Source: JBBROS01 sp963792675 (GTDB lineage: Bacteria > Pseudomonadota > Alphaproteobacteria > Acetobacterales > Acetobacteraceae). From it: 64,000 nt of DNA. This document shows, piece by piece, positions 62,425 to 64,000 of the stretch; within the stretch, counting starts at the first letter, position 1, and each line of letters begins with the position of its first letter. The notes under the pieces are model-generated. The model had not been told where the DNA came from. It saw nothing but the letters and a program-made list of their open reading frames with translations, and ran no database searches. Made by a program: the position numbers and the translations under genes. The stretch is from positions 1,860,001 to 1,924,000 of the forward strand of contig CAWBWT010000002.1 of assembly GCA_963792675.1 (NCBI GenBank). Direction: 5' to 3'.

Positions 62425-64000
62425 TCAGCGCGAGATCGGTCGCGCCGGGTCCGGCGAAGCGCGCGGACGCAGGCCGCGGCGCAGCAGCGTGGCCAGCTTG
62501 CGCCGGCGCAGCGAGGTCTCCTCCGACGGCTCGCCCTCGGACATCGCCTGCCGCCGCAAGGTGAGCTTGCGGGTGTGGAACGCTTCCAGCTCGGCCCGGT
62601 GGCCGACGCTGACGACGGTGGTGCCGGCCAGCTCGTCGGCGAACAGGCGCATCATCGATTCCTGGCTCGACGTGTCCAGCGCCGCCGTCGCCTCGTCCAT
62701 GATCACGAGGCCCGGGCGCTGCACCAGCAGGCGGGCGAAACCGATGCGCTGCTGCTCGCCGCCGGACAGCAGGCGGTCCCAGCGGTCCTCCTCGCCGAGC
62801 CGCCGGACCAGATGCGCCAGGCCGCAGCGCTCGAGTGCCGCGATCAGCACGTCGTCGCCGACCTCGTCGTGGATCTTGGGGTATTGCAGCACCATCCGCA
62901 GCGTGCCGTTCGGGATGTAGGTGCGTTGCGGCAGGAACGCGACCTGCACGCCGGGCGGCAGCAGGACCCGGCCGGAGCCCCACGGCCACAGCCCGGCAAT
63001 GGCGCGGATCAGCGTGCTCTTGCCCGAGCCGCTTTCGCCGGTCAGCAGCACGCGGTCGCCCGGCTCGATGATCGTGTCGGCCTCGTCGATCATGATGCGG
63101 CCGTTGTATTGGGCGACCGACAGGCCATCGAGGCGCAGGTTGGCGTCGGGGCTGTCCTCGATCATGATCCGGTCGGTGTCGTCGGTGCCGACCGAGGCGT
63201 CGAGCTTGCCGAACGCGGTCCACAATGCGGTGACCCGGCCCGCCGAAGCCAGCCACTCTGCGATCCGCGGGTAGTTGTCGAACAGCCAGTTGAGCGCGAC
63301 CTGCACCTGCACGAACGCGGCGGCGGTCTGCATCAAGCTGCCGAGCGTCATCTGCCCGGCCAGGTAGTTCGGCGCTTCCAGCAGCAGCGGGAAGATCGGC
63401 GCCACCGCCCAGTTGCTGCCCATCAGCCAGGTCATCCGCGCGAGCTGACGGATCTGCCGCATCCAGGCGCCCACCAGCAGCTCGAGCGTCAGGCGCAGGC
63501 CGCGGGTCTCGTCCGCCTCGCCGCCGATCAGCGCGATGCTTTCGGCGTTCTCGCGCACCCGGCCGAGCTCGATGCGGAGCTGCGCCTCGGCGGCGTTCTT
63601 CTCCTCGATGCGGCGGATCAGCGGGCGGCCGAACAGCAGCATCGAACCGGACATCACGCCGGAATAGGCGATCGCTGCCGATACCATGAAGCCGGGAATG
63701 GTGACGCCAGCAACCGTGGCGCTGCCGCCCACGGTCCACAGCACGCCGAAGAACACGATCGCCGTCAGCACCGCGTTCATGATGCCGGTGCCGAAATCGA
63801 CCACCGGCTCGGTCGCGACCCGGGCGTCCTCGGCGATGCGGAACTCGGGCGCGTCGAGGTCGGGGGCGACGATCGTCAGGCGGTAGAAGCGTTGGTCGGC
63901 GAGCCATCTGCTGGCGAGGCGCTCGGTCAGCCATTGCCGCCAGAACACCTGCAGCCGCATGCGGGCGATCAGCTGGAAGACTGACACGGCCGAGGACGCG
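62425..64000 (-). CDS. ABC transporter, fused permease-ATPase (YddA/SbmA-BacA-related, COG4178), N-terminus outside window
   Basis: About 525 residues are present and the frame stays open to the window edge. The membrane part shows MRLQVFWRQWLTERLASRWLADQRFYRL, the SbmA/BacA-like segment, then several helices. The ATPase has LLTGESGSGKSTLIRAIAGLWPWGSG (Walker A), LLSGGEQQRIGFARLL (signature), LVIMDEATAALD (Walker B) and VVSVGHRAEL (H-loop). The family moves peptides, vitamin B12-like or lipid substrates. It is separated from cysJ by 182 bp of noncoding DNA with a GGAGAG-TTT-CTCTCC hairpin. Confidence 0.9.
   Translation of the reverse strand, partial: ASSAVSVFQLIARMRLQVFWRQWLTERLASRWLADQRFYRLTIVAPDLDAPEFRIAEDARVATEPVVDFGTGIMNAVLTAIVFFGVLWTVGGSATVAGVTIPGFMVSAAIAYSGVMSGSMLLFGRPLIRRIEEKNAAEAQLRIELGRVRENAESIALIGGEADETRGLRLTLELLVGAWMRQIRQLARMTWLMGSNWAVAPIFPLLLEAPNYLAGQMTLGSLMQTAAAFVQVQVALNWLFDNYPRIAEWLASAGRVTALWTAFGKLDASVGTDDTDRIMIEDSPDANLRLDGLSVAQYNGRIMIDEADTIIEPGDRVLLTGESGSGKSTLIRAIAGLWPWGSGRVLLPPGVQVAFLPQRTYIPNGTLRMVLQYPKIHDEVGDDVLIAALERCGLAHLVRRLGEEDRWDRLLSGGEQQRIGFARLLVQRPGLVIMDEATAALDTSSQESMMRLFADELAGTTVVSVGHRAELEAFHTRKLTLRRQAMSEGEPSEETSLRRRKLATLLRRGLRPRASPDPARPISR

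Noticed and set aside
62371..63984. A 537-codon plus-strand open frame opposite the ABC exporter
   Set aside because: Antisense shadow rich in Arg/Gln/Ala; the minus strand encodes Walker A, signature and Walker B motifs.

Overview
The window is 64 kb of very GC-rich chromosomal DNA. Gene order and content point to an alphaproteobacterium, most likely Rhodospirillales/Acetobacteraceae (an inference, not a match). The main clues are the block TIGR02300-aroA-cmk-rpsA-sppA-ihfB-lapA-trpF, the tlpA/argH-lptM-lysA-DUF4175 block, the yggT-folD pair, an aroK-aroB fusion, and a SAM-II riboswitch in front of metZ. Most of the content is housekeeping. I see no prophage, insertion sequence, CRISPR array, rRNA or replication origin.

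Layout: 1-9.8 kb holds folD/yggT, tRNA-Ala, an FKBP isomerase, a CidA/LrgB pair, two tandem EAL-like proteins, a phosphoesterase, hldE, mmcB, an Rrf2 regulator and a pterin dehydratase. 9.8-16 kb holds a zincin plus a PurD-like ATP-grasp enzyme. It is followed by a four-gene operon (methyltransferase, peptide-binding protein, two permeases) that has no ATPase gene. 16-20.5 kb is the most accessory-looking part: an AT-richer leader, a PEP-CTERM protein, a ThiF-nitroreductase fusion and, convergent to it, an exosortase-associated FeeM-like acyltransferase. 20.5-33.3 kb is core metabolism and translation, ending with a LysR gene, two small exported proteins, a UraD-HIU hydrolase fusion and htpG.

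33.4-40.1 kb carries tyrS, an alpha/beta hydrolase, cysE, two cysteine desulfurases, a 2Fe-2S ferredoxin and mnmA. Every one of these is broken by repeated one-base shifts, mostly extra G or C. Because essential genes are hit as densely as the rest, this looks like a poor-quality stretch of consensus rather than gene decay. Smaller frameshifts also hit folD, the ThiF-nitroreductase gene, one TadE-like gene and cysJ.

40.1-64 kb holds tRNA-Met, a lone receiver domain, the DUF4175-lysA-lptM-argH operon, tlpA, folE, apaG, metZ under a SAM-II riboswitch, tRNA-Gly and a flavin reductase. Next come a TadG/TadE/TadE pilus-type set behind a palindrome-rich leader, aroKB, xerD, accA, a 14-TM efflux pump, the cysJ-cysI sulfite reductase operon, and an ABC exporter cut by the window end.

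Functionally, sulfur assimilation recurs: cysJI (sulfite to sulfide), cysE and desulfurases (cysteine and sulfur relay), mnmA (tRNA thiolation) and metZ (homocysteine). The aromatic pathway also recurs, in aroKB, aroA and trpF. The best candidate for something under-described is the 16.4-20.1 kb PEP-CTERM / ThiF-nitroreductase / acyltransferase group, together with a palindrome (TTCGT-N-ACGAA) found both upstream of that acyltransferase and upstream of the TadG-type gene.
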